Shown: in pieces, positions 10,214-19,356 of the stretch | Position numbering within the stretch: position 1 is the stretch's first letter | How the letters are laid out: every line of letters begins with the position of its first letter | Assembly: GCF_007035645.1 (NCBI RefSeq) | Contig: NZ_AP019632.1 | Location: 3,286,001 to 3,350,000, forward strand | Source of the DNA: Enterobacter asburiae | Lineage (GTDB): Bacteria > Pseudomonadota > Gammaproteobacteria > Enterobacterales > Enterobacteriaceae | DNA: 64,000 nucleotides | Direction: 5' to 3' | Translations under genes and position numbers: made by a program | The notes under the pieces: generated by a model | What the model saw: only the letters and a program-made list of their open reading frames with translations | Told to the model about the DNA's origin: nothing | Database searches by the model: none

Positions 10214-10789
10214 TTAAAACTGAAAACGCATCCAGGCGAAGTAAACGTTACCGTTGTTGTACGTACCCGGAATGTAGGTCATCTGGAACGTTGCGGGGCC
10301 ATAGCCAATAGAGGCTAAAGGCAGCAGCACCGGGATTGGAATGTATTTCCAGTTATCACGTGCAGTAACCCCGGCGGTATAGCCCAAACCGACGTGGAAG
10401 TTCTCGTCCGCTAGGGGGCGCCAGGTTTTTTCCCAGCCATACCCACCAATCGGCTCCCATTTATTAAACGAGTCTTTGAAGGCCATCAGATAGATGCCAT
10501 GCCAGTTTCCCTTTTCATCCCAGCGCGACTGGCCAAAACCCGCGCCCCACGGACGCTCGTTGTATTTATCGGTTTTCTCTTTGTCATAAGCAAAACGCGC
10601 ATGCCACGTTATTGCCGGGACATAGAGATCATAATGTTCAGGTGCCGTCCATGTCTGGGAAACATTATCCGTAAAGGTTGAGAACCAGCCTTTATCCGTC
10701 GCGTTGCCTTCTGCCTGTGCAACAGAACAAAACGTTAACTGCCCAAAAATAAACAACAAAATAGAGAAAAATGTATTACGTACAATCAC
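10214..10789 (-). CDS. pagP: Lipid A palmitoyltransferase PagP
   Basis: PagP is an outer-membrane eight-stranded beta-barrel enzyme that moves palmitate from phospholipid to lipid A, giving resistance to antimicrobial peptides. Catalytic residues H52, D106 and S107 are visible (PEHYDLY, AFKDSFN), and the protein ends in the expected aromatic FAWMRFQF. I chose GTG at 10789 (191 aa, [12 protein letters not shown]) because it aligns with the Salmonella-type start and gives a normal signal peptide (cleavage near AQA, residue 26). An ATG at 10831 would add 14 residues and lacks a ribosome site. PhoP control is usual for the family. Confidence 0.92.
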   Translation of the reverse strand: MIVRNTFFSILLFIFGQLTFCSVAQAEGNATDKGWFSTFTDNVSQTWTAPEHYDLYVPAITWHARFAYDKEKTDKYNERPWGAGFGQSRWDEKGNWHGIYLMAFKDSFNKWEPIGGYGWEKTWRPLADENFHVGLGYTAGVTARDNWKYIPIPVLLPLASIGYGPATFQMTYIPGTYNNGNVYFAWMRFQF

Positions 10790-11223
10790 AATGCAATTAC
10801 CATTCTTAGTATTCGAGGCAAAGTTTACCATAAAGTACTTGAATCAAAGCTTAACGACATCGGCGTTATTCCTAATTATTCAGCTTCTTTTCGGGAATAT
10901 TCTTAAGGAAAGGCGGCGATGCGTTCAAAATAAACCCACAAGGGGTGTGACTTTACCCATTTAATGTTCTGAATCAGTGATATGTAAAACCACACAAAAC
11001 ATTAACAATTTGTTATCATTATTAGGACATGTTGCGCTATTTCTGACGGTCAAGACCCTCATGACATAAATGTATGGGCCATGGCAAAAAGACGGTTGTT
11101 CTGTTCTTTAGTCGTCTGTTTATTGATTTTAATCAGCAAGAACAGGCCAATTATTCGGCACATTTTCATCCTTCTTTTTTTTGATTTTTTGTGCTCCATT
11201 GCAGCAGAGATACAGGGGAAATC
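10790..11223. promoter_or_regulatory. Divergent pagP/dcuC intergenic region
   Basis: This is 434 bp of AT-rich DNA. An FNR-type site lies at 11123-11136. A possible degenerate PhoP box (two AAAAC repeats 5 bases apart, 10986-11000) faces pagP. An open frame starting at 11081 has no ribosome site and overlaps dcuC, so it was not called. No other gene is seen. Confidence 0.5.
11123..11136. promoter_or_regulatory. FNR-type site upstream of dcuC
   Basis: TTGATTTTAATCAG matches the FNR consensus TTGAT-N4-ATCAA at nine of ten positions, 87 bases before the dcuC ATG. FNR activation of dcuC is established in E. coli; here it is inferred from the motif. Confidence 0.6.
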
Positions 11224-12591
11224 ATGCTTACGTTATTCGAACTCCTTATTGGAGTCGTCGTCATTGTCGGCGTCGCACGCTACATCATTAAAGGCTACTC
11301 GGCCACGGGCGTATTATTTGTCGGCGGTCTAACGCTGCTGATTATCAGCGCAATAATGGGGCACCAGGTGTTACCTGCCAGCGCGACCAGCACCGGTTAC
11401 ACGGCTACAGATATTGTTGAATACATTAAAATATTGCTCATGAGCCGCGGCGGCGATCTGGGCATGATGATCATGATGCTGTGCGGTTTTGCAGCCTACA
11501 TGACCCATATTGGCGCCAACGACATGGTCGTTAAGCTTGCCTCTAAACCCCTGCAATACATCAACTCGCCGTATCTGCTAATGGTCGCCGCCTATTTCCT
11601 CGCCTGCCTGATGTCACTGGCCGTTTCGTCGGCTACCGGGCTTGGCGTACTGCTCATGGCGACGCTGTTCCCGGTCATGGTGAACGTCGGTATCAGCCGT
11701 GGCGCGGCCGCGGCAATTTGCGCGTCTCCGGCAGCGATTATTCTCTCCCCGACCTCCGGCGACGTTGTGCTGGCGGCAAAGGCGGCGGAGATGTCACTCA
11801 TCGACTTCGCCTTTAAAACCACGTTACCGATCTCAATTGTTGCCATCATGGGCATGGGGATCGCGCATTTCTTCTGGCAGCGCTATCTCGATAAGAAAGA
11901 AAACATCAGCCATGAAATGATGGACGTGAGTGAAATCACCACGACCGCTCCCGCGTTCTATGCCATTCTGCCCTTCACCCCGATCGTCGGAGTGCTGATT
12001 TTTGACGGAAAATGGGGTCCACAGCTGCACATCATCACCATTCTGGTCATCTGCATGCTGCTGGCCGCCGTGCTGGAGTTTGTGCGCGGTTTTAACACGC
12101 AAAAAGTCTTCTCGGGTCTGGAAGTTGCGTATCGCGGTATGGCGGATGCCTTCGCTGGCGTGGTGATCCTGCTGGTTGCAGCGGGCGTTTTTGCCCAGGG
12201 TCTGAGCACGATCGGCTTTATCCAGAGCCTGATTTCTATCGCCACCTCGTTCGGCTCCGCCAGTATTATCCTGATGCTGGTTCTGGTGGTGCTCACCATG
12301 CTGGCGGCGATGACCACCGGTTCCGGTAATGCGCCTTTCTACGCTTTCGTTGAGATGATCCCGAAACTGGCTCACTCCTCCGGTATTAACCCGGCCTACC
12401 TTTCCATTCCCATGCTGCAGGCGTCAAACCTGGGCCGTACCATTTCGCCGGTGTCGGGTGTGGTCGTCGCCGTTGCCGGGATGGCGAAAATCTCGCCATT
12501 CGAAGTCGTCAAACGCACCTCGGTGCCCGTTATAGTTGGTCTGATTATCGTGATTATCGCCACGGAAGTGCTGGTACCCGGCGCGGCCTAA
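11224..12591 (+). CDS. dcuC: Anaerobic C4-dicarboxylate carrier DcuC
   Basis: DcuC exports succinate and exchanges C4-dicarboxylates during fermentation and fumarate respiration. The protein has 455 aa, about twelve hydrophobic segments and very high similarity to E. coli DcuC throughout. The ATG at 11224 has AGGGGA 4 bases upstream; an in-frame upstream start at 11191 is unsupported. It ends at a strong terminator. An FNR-like site in the upstream region fits anaerobic induction. Confidence 0.95.
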   Translation: MLTLFELLIGVVVIVGVARYIIKGYSATGVLFVGGLTLLIISAIMGHQVLPASATSTGYTATDIVEYIKILLMSRGGDLGMMIMMLCGFAAYMTHIGANDMVVKLASKPLQYINSPYLLMVAAYFLACLMSLAVSSATGLGVLLMATLFPVMVNVGISRGAAAAICASPAAIILSPTSGDVVLAAKAAEMSLIDFAFKTTLPISIVAIMGMGIAHFFWQRYLDKKENISHEMMDVSEITTTAPAFYAILPFTPIVGVLIFDGKWGPQLHIITILVICMLLAAVLEFVRGFNTQKVFSGLEVAYRGMADAFAGVVILLVAAGVFAQGLSTIGFIQSLISIATSFGSASIILMLVLVVLTMLAAMTTGSGNAPFYAFVEMIPKLAHSSGINPAYLSIPMLQASNLGRTISPVSGVVVAVAGMAKISPFEVVKRTSVPVIVGLIIVIIATEVLVPGAA

Positions 12592-12607
12592 GCTAAATAG
12601 GGATATC

Positions 12608-12633
12608 CAAAAAGCGCCTGCGGGCGCTTTTTG
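12608..12633 (+). terminator. Rho-independent terminator after dcuC
   Basis: An AAAAAGCGCC / GGCGCTTTTT stem with a short loop and U-tract follows the dcuC stop by about 17 bases. Confidence 0.85.
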
Positions 12634-12684
12634 TGCTTTAATAACTTCCAGAAATTAATCGTGCTCATTCGATCAGGAAATCAT

Positions 12685-13494
12685 ATGTTCAGGAAGGATA
12701 TCGTCATCCCGTCTGGCGCAATGGCGCTTGCTCTCTGTCTCTTCTCCGCACAGGCGGAACCGCTGAAGGCAACACAGTATGGCGATTTCGATCGCTATGT
12801 GCTGGCTCTGTCCTGGCAAACCGGGTTTTGCCAGAGCATGGTCGAACGCAACCGCAATGAACCTGACGAATGTCGCCTGCAAAAAGAGCGCGATAATAAA
12901 GCCGATTTTCTGACCGTCCACGGGCTATGGCCTGGCCTGCCAAAATCCATTGCCGCCCGCGGCGTGGATGAACGTCGGTGGATGCGTTTTGGCTGCGCCA
13001 CGCGCCCCATTCCGAACATGCCGGAAGTGAAGGCCAGCCGCAAATGCGATGCCGCCGAAACCGGACTGTCGCTTTCCGCAGCCGCAAAGCTCAACGACGT
13101 GATGCCGGGCGCGGGCGGTAATTCCTGCCTGGAACGTTATGAATATGCCAAACATGGCGTCTGCTTTGGTTTCGATCCGGATGCCTATTTCGGCACGATG
13201 GTGCGGATGAATCAGGAAGTTAAAGACAGCGCGGTCGGTAAATTCCTCGCCGATAATTACGGGAAAACCGTCAATCGCAGCGACTTTGACGGTGCCGTTG
13301 CCAAAAGCTGGGGAAAAGAAAACATCAAAGCGATTAAGCTCACCTGCAACGGCAATCCGGCGTATCTGACCGAGATGCAGGTTTCGCTGAAGGCGGACAC
13401 CATTAACAACCCGCTTTCTGCGGCGTCATTTGCCCCGCAGCCACATCCGGGTAACTGCGGAAAACAGTTCGTGATTGATAAAGCCGGCTACTGA
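12685..13494 (+). CDS. rna: Periplasmic ribonuclease I (RNase T2 family)
   Basis: RNase I is a broad-specificity periplasmic endoribonuclease. The 269-aa precursor starts at the ATG with AGGAAA upstream and has a signal peptide ending SAQA (about residue 24). The two conserved T2 boxes are present: LTVHGLWPG with catalytic H79, and ERYEYAKHGVC with E153, K156 and H157. Several cysteines suit a disulfide-rich periplasmic enzyme. Its stop overlaps by 7 bases the convergent flavoprotein gene. Confidence 0.94.
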   Translation: MFRKDIVIPSGAMALALCLFSAQAEPLKATQYGDFDRYVLALSWQTGFCQSMVERNRNEPDECRLQKERDNKADFLTVHGLWPGLPKSIAARGVDERRWMRFGCATRPIPNMPEVKASRKCDAAETGLSLSAAAKLNDVMPGAGGNSCLERYEYAKHGVCFGFDPDAYFGTMVRMNQEVKDSAVGKFLADNYGKTVNRSDFDGAVAKSWGKENIKAIKLTCNGNPAYLTEMQVSLKADTINNPLSAASFAPQPHPGNCGKQFVIDKAGY

Positions 13495-14105
13495 TCCGCG
13501 CCCGGACGCACCATATCAAACCGGTTGTCGTCACTGATGCCATAATACGCCGTCGGCCCACCCGCACGCAGGATGGGCTGCGCTTTCGCCGTCTGGTAAA
13601 TCCCCTCTTCCAGCAGCGTTTCGGCGATATGGATACCGACCACCTCCCCCAGCACCAGCCACGTATCGACCGGTGTGCCGTCAGCACCGGTAAGCTGAAT
13701 GCACTGCGACAGGCGGCACTCAAAGTTCACCGGGCTTTCGGCGACGCGGGGCGCTTTGACCAGCTGACTCGCCGCTGGTGTTAGCCCGGCAAAGCTGAAT
13801 TCATCCCGATCGTGCGGAAGCATCGCAGAGGTTTGGTTCATCGCTTGCGCGAGATCGCGCGTCGCCAGGTTCCAGACAAACTCCTTTGTTTCGGTAATAT
13901 TACGCACGCTGTCCTTCCAGCCGTTGCTGGAAAAGCCGATGATCGGCGGGCGATAGTTAAAGCAGTTAAAGAAGCTATACGGTGCGAGGTTGAGCTGACC
14001 GGCCTTGTCGCATGAGGAGATCCAGCCGATCGGACGTGGACCAATAATGGCGTTCAGCGGATCGTGCGGCAGGCCGTGCCCCTGAGACGGTTGGTAGAAG
14101 TACAT
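13488..14105 (-). CDS. Flavin reductase-like FMN-binding protein
   Basis: This 205-aa protein has a flavin-reductase-like (FMN-binding split barrel) domain at about residues 15-170, with the family segments IGPRPIGWIS and LAPYSFFNCFNYRPPIIGFS. Such proteins bind FMN and act as reductases or partners of oxygenases; the substrate is unknown. I chose the ATG at 14105, which has GAGAGAG just upstream, over one at 14150. It is convergent with and overlaps rna by 7 bases. It may be a stand-alone metabolic gene. Confidence 0.8.
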   Translation of the reverse strand: MYFYQPSQGHGLPHDPLNAIIGPRPIGWISSCDKAGQLNLAPYSFFNCFNYRPPIIGFSSNGWKDSVRNITETKEFVWNLATRDLAQAMNQTSAMLPHDRDEFSFAGLTPAASQLVKAPRVAESPVNFECRLSQCIQLTGADGTPVDTWLVLGEVVGIHIAETLLEEGIYQTAKAQPILRAGGPTAYYGISDDNRFDMVRPGADQ

Positions 14106-14252
14106 AGTTCTCTCTCGTTGGTGGGCTGACGCGAATAGCGCTTCGCGCAAAGCCCGGGTTCAGGACACTCAGCGTAACGTATTCCGCCCGGAATGAAGAC
14201 TGAATAAATTTCAGCGAAAATTCATATGGACCATGAATGTGACCTTCATCAC

Positions 14253-14281
14253 TTCAAACTTGCGCGCTCAGCCAGTATCAT
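14253..14281 (+). promoter_or_regulatory. Promoter in the rnk leader
   Basis: TTCAAA, a 17-base spacer and TATCAT fit a sigma-70 promoter. Transcription would begin near 14288 and meet the terminator at 14292-14326 almost at once. Confidence 0.5.
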
Positions 14282-14291
14282 CGGGAGAGTT

Positions 14292-14326
14292 AAACCCTCG
14301 CTGCCAGACGGCGAGGGTTTTCTTTT
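14292..14326 (+). terminator. Terminator in the rnk leader (possible attenuator)
   Basis: A 10-bp stem (AAACCCTCGC / GCGAGGGTTT) is followed by TCTTTT. It sits on the plus strand 47 bases before the rnk ATG with no plus-strand gene between it and the putative promoter at 14253, so it may attenuate rnk. Confidence 0.65.
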
Positions 14327-14372
14327 GGATTGGTTTCTGCGTTACGCGCAGCATTAACGACATGGAGTAAAA

Positions 14373-14783
14373 ATGTCCAGACCTACAATTATCATCAACG
14401 AGCTCGACGCAGAACGTATCGACAGGCTGCTGGAAAAAGCGGAGTTTGCCTCACTTCCCGTGGCCGACGCCCTGAATGAGGAGCTCGACCGGGCGCAGAT
14501 GTGCACGCCTGAGACGATGCCGCATGACGTGGTCACCATGAACAGCCAGGTAAAATTCCGCAACCTGACCACCGGTGAAGAGCTGACCCGCACGCTGGTT
14601 TACCCGGCTCAGATGACCGACAGCAGCGCACAGCTTTCTGTTCTTGCGCCTGTGGGTGCCGCACTGCTGGGCCTGCGCACGGGCGATACCATCCACTGGG
14701 AATTGCCGGGCGGCGCCTCTGCCCATCTTGAAGTGCTGGCGTTGCTCTACCAGCCAGAAGCCGCGGGCGATTACCTGCGTTAA
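14373..14783 (+). CDS. rnk: Rnk, nucleoside diphosphate kinase regulator (GreA/B-like)
   Basis: Rnk is a 136-aa protein with an N-terminal short coiled coil and a C-terminal GreA/GreB-type FKBP-like domain (about residues 50-130). It binds RNA polymerase and was named for an effect on nucleoside diphosphate kinase. The N-terminal [16 protein letters not shown] and the C-terminal region of the family are clear. GGAG lies 9 bases before the ATG. The gene is preceded by a terminator-like leader and followed by its own terminator. Confidence 0.94.
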   Translation: MSRPTIIINELDAERIDRLLEKAEFASLPVADALNEELDRAQMCTPETMPHDVVTMNSQVKFRNLTTGEELTRTLVYPAQMTDSSAQLSVLAPVGAALLGLRTGDTIHWELPGGASAHLEVLALLYQPEAAGDYLR

Positions 14784-14814
14784 CCACTTCTGAACAAGCG
14801 CCCCCGCTTTGCAC

Positions 14815-14840
14815 AGAGGATGCGGCTGCATCCTCTTTCC
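14815..14840 (+). terminator. Terminator after rnk
   Basis: An AGAGGATGC / GCATCCTCT stem with a GGCT loop is followed by TTTCC. The U-tract is short. Confidence 0.6.
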
Positions 14841-14920
14841 GTAAATTCACCCCATTTTCTTATATCGCGCAAAAAGCCCTTAATCCACGCTTAATCTGTT
14901 TTGGTGCCGTGGGGACGGTC

Positions 14921-15010
14921 ATGAGTGAGATACTGGCTATCACACTTATTTTTCTGATTATTGCGGCGATTATCGTCTTGGCCGTGCTTTATCTTGAACG
15001 CCACAGCTAG
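14921..15010 (+). CDS. 29-aa single-pass membrane peptide (YoaI-like)
   Basis: A short frame encodes MSEILAITLIFLIIAAIIVL followed by AVLYLERHS. GGGGA stands 5 bases before the ATG. It has one hydrophobic helix and ends in ERHS. From memory the pattern resembles the E. coli small membrane protein YoaI, which ends SVLLIERTG; this similarity needs an alignment. It is convergent with ybdR, 8 bases away. Confidence 0.55.
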   Translation: MSEILAITLIFLIIAAIIVLAVLYLERHS

Positions 15011-15018
15011 GCGAGTAT

Positions 15019-16257
15019 TCATGCAACCCCACCGGGGAAAGCATTCACCAGGCCCTTAACTTTCTGCTCTGCGGCCTCGGGCGTTTCTGCGCCAGGGACC
15101 AGAATCACCTTCCGGCACTCCTCCTCCCGTTTTTCGAATACCTTATAGGCGCGTTCCGCATCGGCAAGGGGAAGATAATGGGTCACGATCTCTTCCGGGG
15201 TAAGCAGCCCTTTTTCGATCAGCGGCAGCAGCTCACCCAGCCAGGCATGGACGTGCGTTTGGCCCATCTTAAACGTCAGCCCCTTATCAAAGGCATCGCC
15301 AAACAGGAAGCCATGAATAAATCCGGCGTACACGCCGGGTACGCTAACCACGCCACCGCGTCGAACGGCAGCAATGCACTGCCGCAGCGCTTTGCCGCTG
15401 CTGCCTTCAATTTTAAGATTGCTGAGGATCGTTTCCGTGGTGCTGCCTTTCGCTTCGAACCCTACCGCATCAATCACGGCGTCAACGCCGCGCTGGCCAG
15501 CGGTCTGCTCGATGATTTTTTCCGCTGCGTCGTTATCGTCATCAAAGTTGATGGGGATTGCGCCGTAACGCGCCTCGGCAAATCGCAAACGGTACGGGTG
15601 GTGATCGATAACAAAGATCTGCTCGGCCCCTAACAGCCGCGCGCAGGCAATGGTCAGTAGCCCCACCGGCCCGGCGCCGAAAACCGCAACGCTTGAGCCT
15701 TTTTCAATCTGCGCATTTTTTGCCGCCTGCCAGGCCGTTGGCAAAATATCGGACAGGAACAGTGCCTTATCATCAGAGAGGAGTTGCGGGACCTTAAACG
15801 GCCCGACGTTGCCTTTTGGCACGCGGACATATTCCGCCTGTCCCCCCGGCACGCCGCCGTAGAGATGGCTATAGCCAAACAGCGCGGCCGGGGCGGGAAT
15901 TTGCTTTTTGTTCAGCGCGGCGCCCTGCCCGGCATTGGTATTCTCACAGGCCGCGTATTGCTGCAACCGACAGAAGAAACAGTCCCCACAGGCAATGACA
16001 AAGGGGATCACCACCCGATCCCCTTTTTGCAAATTCTTCACCTCTGCGCCGCACTCGACGATTTCCCCCATAAACTCATGGCCAAAAATATCGCCGTGCT
16101 GCACCTTCGGGATCTTTCCGCGATAGAGATGCAAATCGGAGCCGCAGATAGCCGTGGCCGTGACGCGCAGAATGATATCGTCGGGCTGTTCGATGATGGG
16201 ATCGGGGACATTCTCGACGCGTACATGGTGCGGACCGTGATACGTAAGTGCTTTCAT
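15019..16257 (-). CDS. ybdR: Zinc-dependent alcohol dehydrogenase YbdR
   Basis: This 412-aa medium-chain dehydrogenase of the glutathione-independent formaldehyde dehydrogenase-like class has E. coli YbdR length. The catalytic zinc site includes C38 and H60-E61 (FGHEF). The structural zinc cysteines are C90, C93, C96 and C104. A Rossmann NAD-binding motif (VFGAGPVG) lies near residue 195. The true substrate is not known. GGAGG precedes the ATG. It is divergent from uspG. Confidence 0.92.
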   Translation of the reverse strand: MKALTYHGPHHVRVENVPDPIIEQPDDIILRVTATAICGSDLHLYRGKIPKVQHGDIFGHEFMGEIVECGAEVKNLQKGDRVVIPFVIACGDCFFCRLQQYAACENTNAGQGAALNKKQIPAPAALFGYSHLYGGVPGGQAEYVRVPKGNVGPFKVPQLLSDDKALFLSDILPTAWQAAKNAQIEKGSSVAVFGAGPVGLLTIACARLLGAEQIFVIDHHPYRLRFAEARYGAIPINFDDDNDAAEKIIEQTAGQRGVDAVIDAVGFEAKGSTTETILSNLKIEGSSGKALRQCIAAVRRGGVVSVPGVYAGFIHGFLFGDAFDKGLTFKMGQTHVHAWLGELLPLIEKGLLTPEEIVTHYLPLADAERAYKVFEKREEECRKVILVPGAETPEAAEQKVKGLVNAFPGGVA

Positions 16258-16437
16258 GCGACCTCCGAAAGGTTCCAGGTAAGTGTATAAGGGTAGCTAC
16301 CCCTGAGGGTCTGCCCCGGAATACGGGCCTTTTGAGATTTATCCTGGCAACTTAAGAAAACTGACGGGGCGCTTACAGAAACCATATCTATTTTATGGTT
16401 GAATGAGTTCAGCGTTTATAAACAAGGAGAAACGGGT

Positions 16438-16866
16438 ATGTATCAGAGAATCATTATGCCGGTTGATGTTTTTGAGATGGAGCTGAGCGACAAAGCCGTA
16501 CGCCATGCGGAGTTCCTGGCGCAGCAGGACGGTGTTATCCATCTTTTACACGTACTGCCGGGCTCCGCCAGCCTGAGCCTGCACCGCTTTGCCGCCGACG
16601 TGCGTCGCTTCGAGGAGCATTTGCAGCATGAAGCGGAAACTCGCCTGCAAACCATGGTCAGCCACTTCAGCATCGACCCTTCGCGCATCAAAACGCACGT
16701 CAGATTCGGCAGCGTTCGCGATGCGGTAAACGAACTGGCGAACGAACTGAAAGCAGACGTGGTGGTCATCGGTTCGCGCAACCCATCCATTACCACGCAT
16801 CTGCTGGGCTCTAACGCCTCCAGCGTGATCCGCCACACCCATATACCGGTGATGGTCGTAAGATAA
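16438..16866 (+). CDS. uspG: Universal stress protein UspG (UP12)
   Basis: This 142-aa universal stress protein has the ATP-binding signature [17 protein letters not shown] near its C-terminus. E. coli UspG is autophosphorylated and adenylylated and responds to starvation. The start [16 protein letters not shown] has AAGGAG 8 bases upstream and gives the E. coli length; an in-frame ATG at 16399 is unsupported. It is convergent with ahpF across a terminator. Confidence 0.95.
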   Translation: MYQRIIMPVDVFEMELSDKAVRHAEFLAQQDGVIHLLHVLPGSASLSLHRFAADVRRFEEHLQHEAETRLQTMVSHFSIDPSRIKTHVRFGSVRDAVNELANELKADVVVIGSRNPSITTHLLGSNASSVIRHTHIPVMVVR

Positions 16867-16895
16867 AAAAAGAGGCCACCTTCCGGTGGCCTCTC
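16866..16895. terminator. Terminator between uspG and ahpF
   Basis: An AGAGGCCACC / GGTGGCCTCT stem with a TTCC loop is flanked by an A-run that gives a U-tract for minus-strand ahpF. It may also stop uspG. Confidence 0.8.
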
Positions 16896-16926
16896 GCTAT
16901 TGCAGGTGTAGCCTTACTTTCTTCTG

Positions 16927-18492
16927 TTATGCGGTTTTGGTGCGAATCAGATAGTCAAAGGAACTCAGAGACGCCTTCGCCCCTTCGCCCGTGGCGATAA
17001 TGATCTGTTTGTACGGCACGGTGGTGCAGTCGCCCGCCGCAAACACGCCTTTCACGCTGGTTTCACATTTCGCATCGATGATGATTTCGCCCATGCGGTT
17101 GCGCTCAATCGCGCCTTCCAGCCAGGTGGTATTTGGCAGCAGACCAATCTGCACGAAGATCCCTGACAGCTGAACGCTGTGCACGTCGCCGCTCACGCGG
17201 TCGCGGTATTCCAGGCCGGTCACTTTGCTGCCGTCGCCCTTCACTTCCGTGGTCTGCGCGTTCAGTACGATGTCGACGTTTTTCAGGCTGCGAACTTTAT
17301 CCTGCAGAACCTGGTCGGCCTTCATCTCTGGAGCGAACTCCAGAAGGGTAACGTGCTCAACAATCCCCGCCAGGTCGATAGCCGCTTCAACGCCGGAGTT
17401 ACCGCCGCCGATCACCGCCACGCGTTTACCTTTAAACAGCGGGCCGTCGCAGTGCGGACAGTAGGTCACGCCTTTGGTACGGTACTGATCTTCGCCCGGA
17501 ACGTTCATGTTGCGCCATTTCGCGCCGGTGGCAATGATAATGCTGCGCGCTTTCAGCACCGCGCCGGACGCGGTTTCAATCTGGTGTAAACCACCCTCGA
17601 CCGCTGCCGGAACCAGCTTGCTGGCGCTCTGGCTGTCGATCACGTCTACGTCATAGTCGCTGACGTGCGCCTTCAGCGCCCCCGCCAGCTTCTGGCCTTC
17701 GGTCTTCGGCACGGAGATGTAGTTTTCGATGTCCACGGTATCGAGCACCTGGCCGCCGAAGCGTTCGCCCATCAGGCCGGTACGAATACCTTTACGCGCG
17801 GAGTACACCGCTGCCGCCGCGCCCGCAGGGCCGGAACCGACGATAAGCACGTCGTAAGCATCGCGTTTGTTCAGCTCTTCCGCCGCACGTTTTTCAGCAC
17901 CGGTATCCACTTTGGCAACGATTTCAGTCAGCGTCATGCGGCCCTGGCCGAACTCTTTGCCGTTCATGTAGACCGCCGGAACGCCCATCACGTTGCGATC
18001 GGTGATTTCATTCTGGAAGGTACCGCCGTCAATCGCCGTGTGCTTGATGCGCGGGTTCAGAACCGACATGAGGTTCAGCGCCTGCACCACGTCCGGGCAG
18101 TTGTGGCAGGAGAGCGAGTAATAGGTTTCAAATTCGAAATCACCGTCGATATCGCGGATCTGCTCCAGCAGCGCCTGCGCTTCTTTTGACGGATGACCAC
18201 CGGTCCACAGCAGCGCCAGCACCAGTGAGGTAAATTCGTGACCCAGCGGCGAGCCGGCAAAGCGCGGTCCCTGGTCGGATCCTGGGTTGGTAATCAGGAA
18301 AGAGGGCTTACGGACCGGCAGCGCGTTGTCTTCTTTGAAGGTCACTTTCGGCGACAGCTCGGCGATCTCCGCCAGCAGTTCCTTGATCTCTGCCGATTTG
18401 GCGCTGTCGTCCAGCGTGGCAATCAGCTCAACGGGTTTGGTCAGTTTCTCAAGGTAGGCCTTGAGCTGGGTTTTCATGTTAGTGTCGAGCAT
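16927..18492 (-). CDS. ahpF: Alkyl hydroperoxide reductase subunit F
   Basis: AhpF is the FAD-dependent NADH:peroxiredoxin reductase that recycles AhpC. The protein is 521 aa, as in E. coli. The N-terminal thioredoxin-like half carries C129 and C132 (SCHNC). The thioredoxin-reductase-like half carries the FAD motif [10 protein letters not shown] (about 219) and redox CPHC (about 345-348). The start [10 protein letters not shown] has GAGAGGGAAG upstream; an in-frame ATG at 18525 is unlikely. It lies 128 bases downstream of ahpC, with two hairpins between that probably reduce ahpF expression relative to ahpC. Confidence 0.97.
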   Translation of the reverse strand: MLDTNMKTQLKAYLEKLTKPVELIATLDDSAKSAEIKELLAEIAELSPKVTFKEDNALPVRKPSFLITNPGSDQGPRFAGSPLGHEFTSLVLALLWTGGHPSKEAQALLEQIRDIDGDFEFETYYSLSCHNCPDVVQALNLMSVLNPRIKHTAIDGGTFQNEITDRNVMGVPAVYMNGKEFGQGRMTLTEIVAKVDTGAEKRAAEELNKRDAYDVLIVGSGPAGAAAAVYSARKGIRTGLMGERFGGQVLDTVDIENYISVPKTEGQKLAGALKAHVSDYDVDVIDSQSASKLVPAAVEGGLHQIETASGAVLKARSIIIATGAKWRNMNVPGEDQYRTKGVTYCPHCDGPLFKGKRVAVIGGGNSGVEAAIDLAGIVEHVTLLEFAPEMKADQVLQDKVRSLKNVDIVLNAQTTEVKGDGSKVTGLEYRDRVSGDVHSVQLSGIFVQIGLLPNTTWLEGAIERNRMGEIIIDAKCETSVKGVFAAGDCTTVPYKQIIIATGEGAKASLSSFDYLIRTKTA

Positions 18493-18519
18493 TGTTCTTC
18501 CCTCTCTTAAGACGTCATC

Positions 18520-18600
18520 ATGCAAGCTGCCTTATACGGGCGGCCTGAATGCAACTTGCATCATGGTGCTGGAATGAAATGGGCGCGGGGTGCGCCCATT
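18520..18600 (-). other. Intercistronic hairpins between ahpC and ahpF
   Basis: On the minus strand AATGGGCGC / GCGCCCATT (9 bp, loop GGGGT on the plus strand, 18578-18600) is followed by a second pairing of ATGCAAG with CTTGCAT. The first resembles a weak attenuator or a 3'-protecting hairpin. Confidence 0.55.
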
Positions 18601-18620
18601 GATTACCGAATGGGCAAAAC

Positions 18621-19184
18621 TTAGATTTTACCAACCAGATCTAAGGATGGAGCCAGCGTCGCTTCGCCTTCTTTCCATTTCGCCGGGCACACTTCGCCTG
18701 GGTGAGAAGCCACGTACTGAGCGGCTTTCACTTTACGCAGCAGGTCAGAAGCATCACGGCCGATACCTTCAGCGGTAACTTCGATAGCCTGGATAATGCC
18801 CTGCGGGTCAACAACGAAGGTGGCGCGGTCAGCCAGGCCTTCATCTTCACGCATGTTGTCGAAGTTACGGGTCAGGGCGCCAGTCGGGTCGCCGATCATC
18901 GCGTATTTGATTTTCGCGATGGTTTCGGAGCTGCTGTGCCATGCTTTGTGGGTGAAGTGGGTATCGGTAGAGACAGAGTAAACGTCTACGCCCAGCTTCT
19001 GCAGTTCGTCGTAATGGTCTGCAACGTCACCCAGTTCAGTCGGGCAAACGAAGGTAAAGTCAGCCGGATAGAAGAAGAAGACGCTCCAGCGGCCTTCGGT
19101 ATCTTTCTCGGTAACTTCGATGAACTCACCGTTTTTGAACGCCTGGTTTTTGAAAGGTTTAATTTTGGTGTTAATCAAAGACAT
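18621..19184 (-). CDS. ahpC: Alkyl hydroperoxide reductase subunit C (2-Cys peroxiredoxin)
   Basis: AhpC reduces hydrogen peroxide, organic peroxides and peroxynitrite. It is 187 aa, as in E. coli, with peroxidatic C47 (FTFVCPTE) and resolving C166 (GEVCPAKW). The start [11 protein letters not shown] has AGGAAG upstream; an in-frame ATG at 19226 is not supported. In E. coli ahpCF is induced by OxyR; I could not identify an OxyR site with confidence. The dsbG gene that flanks ahpC in E. coli is absent here. Confidence 0.97.
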   Translation of the reverse strand: MSLINTKIKPFKNQAFKNGEFIEVTEKDTEGRWSVFFFYPADFTFVCPTELGDVADHYDELQKLGVDVYSVSTDTHFTHKAWHSSSETIAKIKYAMIGDPTGALTRNFDNMREDEGLADRATFVVDPQGIIQAIEVTAEGIGRDASDLLRKVKAAQYVASHPGEVCPAKWKEGEATLAPSLDLVGKI

Positions 19185-19330
19185 CTGTACTTCCTCCGTG
19201 TTTTCGTTGAGGTGTAAGGTAACCAACTTTATTCATCGGGGCTAATGCGTATGCTTTATCAAATCAATCAGCCAAACCTTACAACGTCGACAAGACAACA
19301 AGGTGAACCTTTTACAGGAAAGCCTGAAAG

Positions 19331-19356
19331 TAAAAAGGCCGCCTCAACGGGCGGCC
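19331..19356 (-). terminator. Minus-strand intrinsic terminator upstream of ahpC
   Basis: A GGCCGCC / GGCGGCC stem with a TCAAC loop has an A-run on its left that is a U-tract in the minus direction. No minus-strand protein gene lies upstream, so it needs another transcript to end. Confidence 0.7.

Noticed and set aside
11081..11332. Hydrophobic open frame before dcuC
   Set aside because: No ribosome site, overlaps dcuC in another frame, covers the FNR site region, and lacks features of Hok-type peptides.
19201..19330. OxyR site upstream of ahpC
   Set aside because: OxyR regulation is expected from E. coli, but no convincing ATAG/CTAT spaced array was visible by eye.
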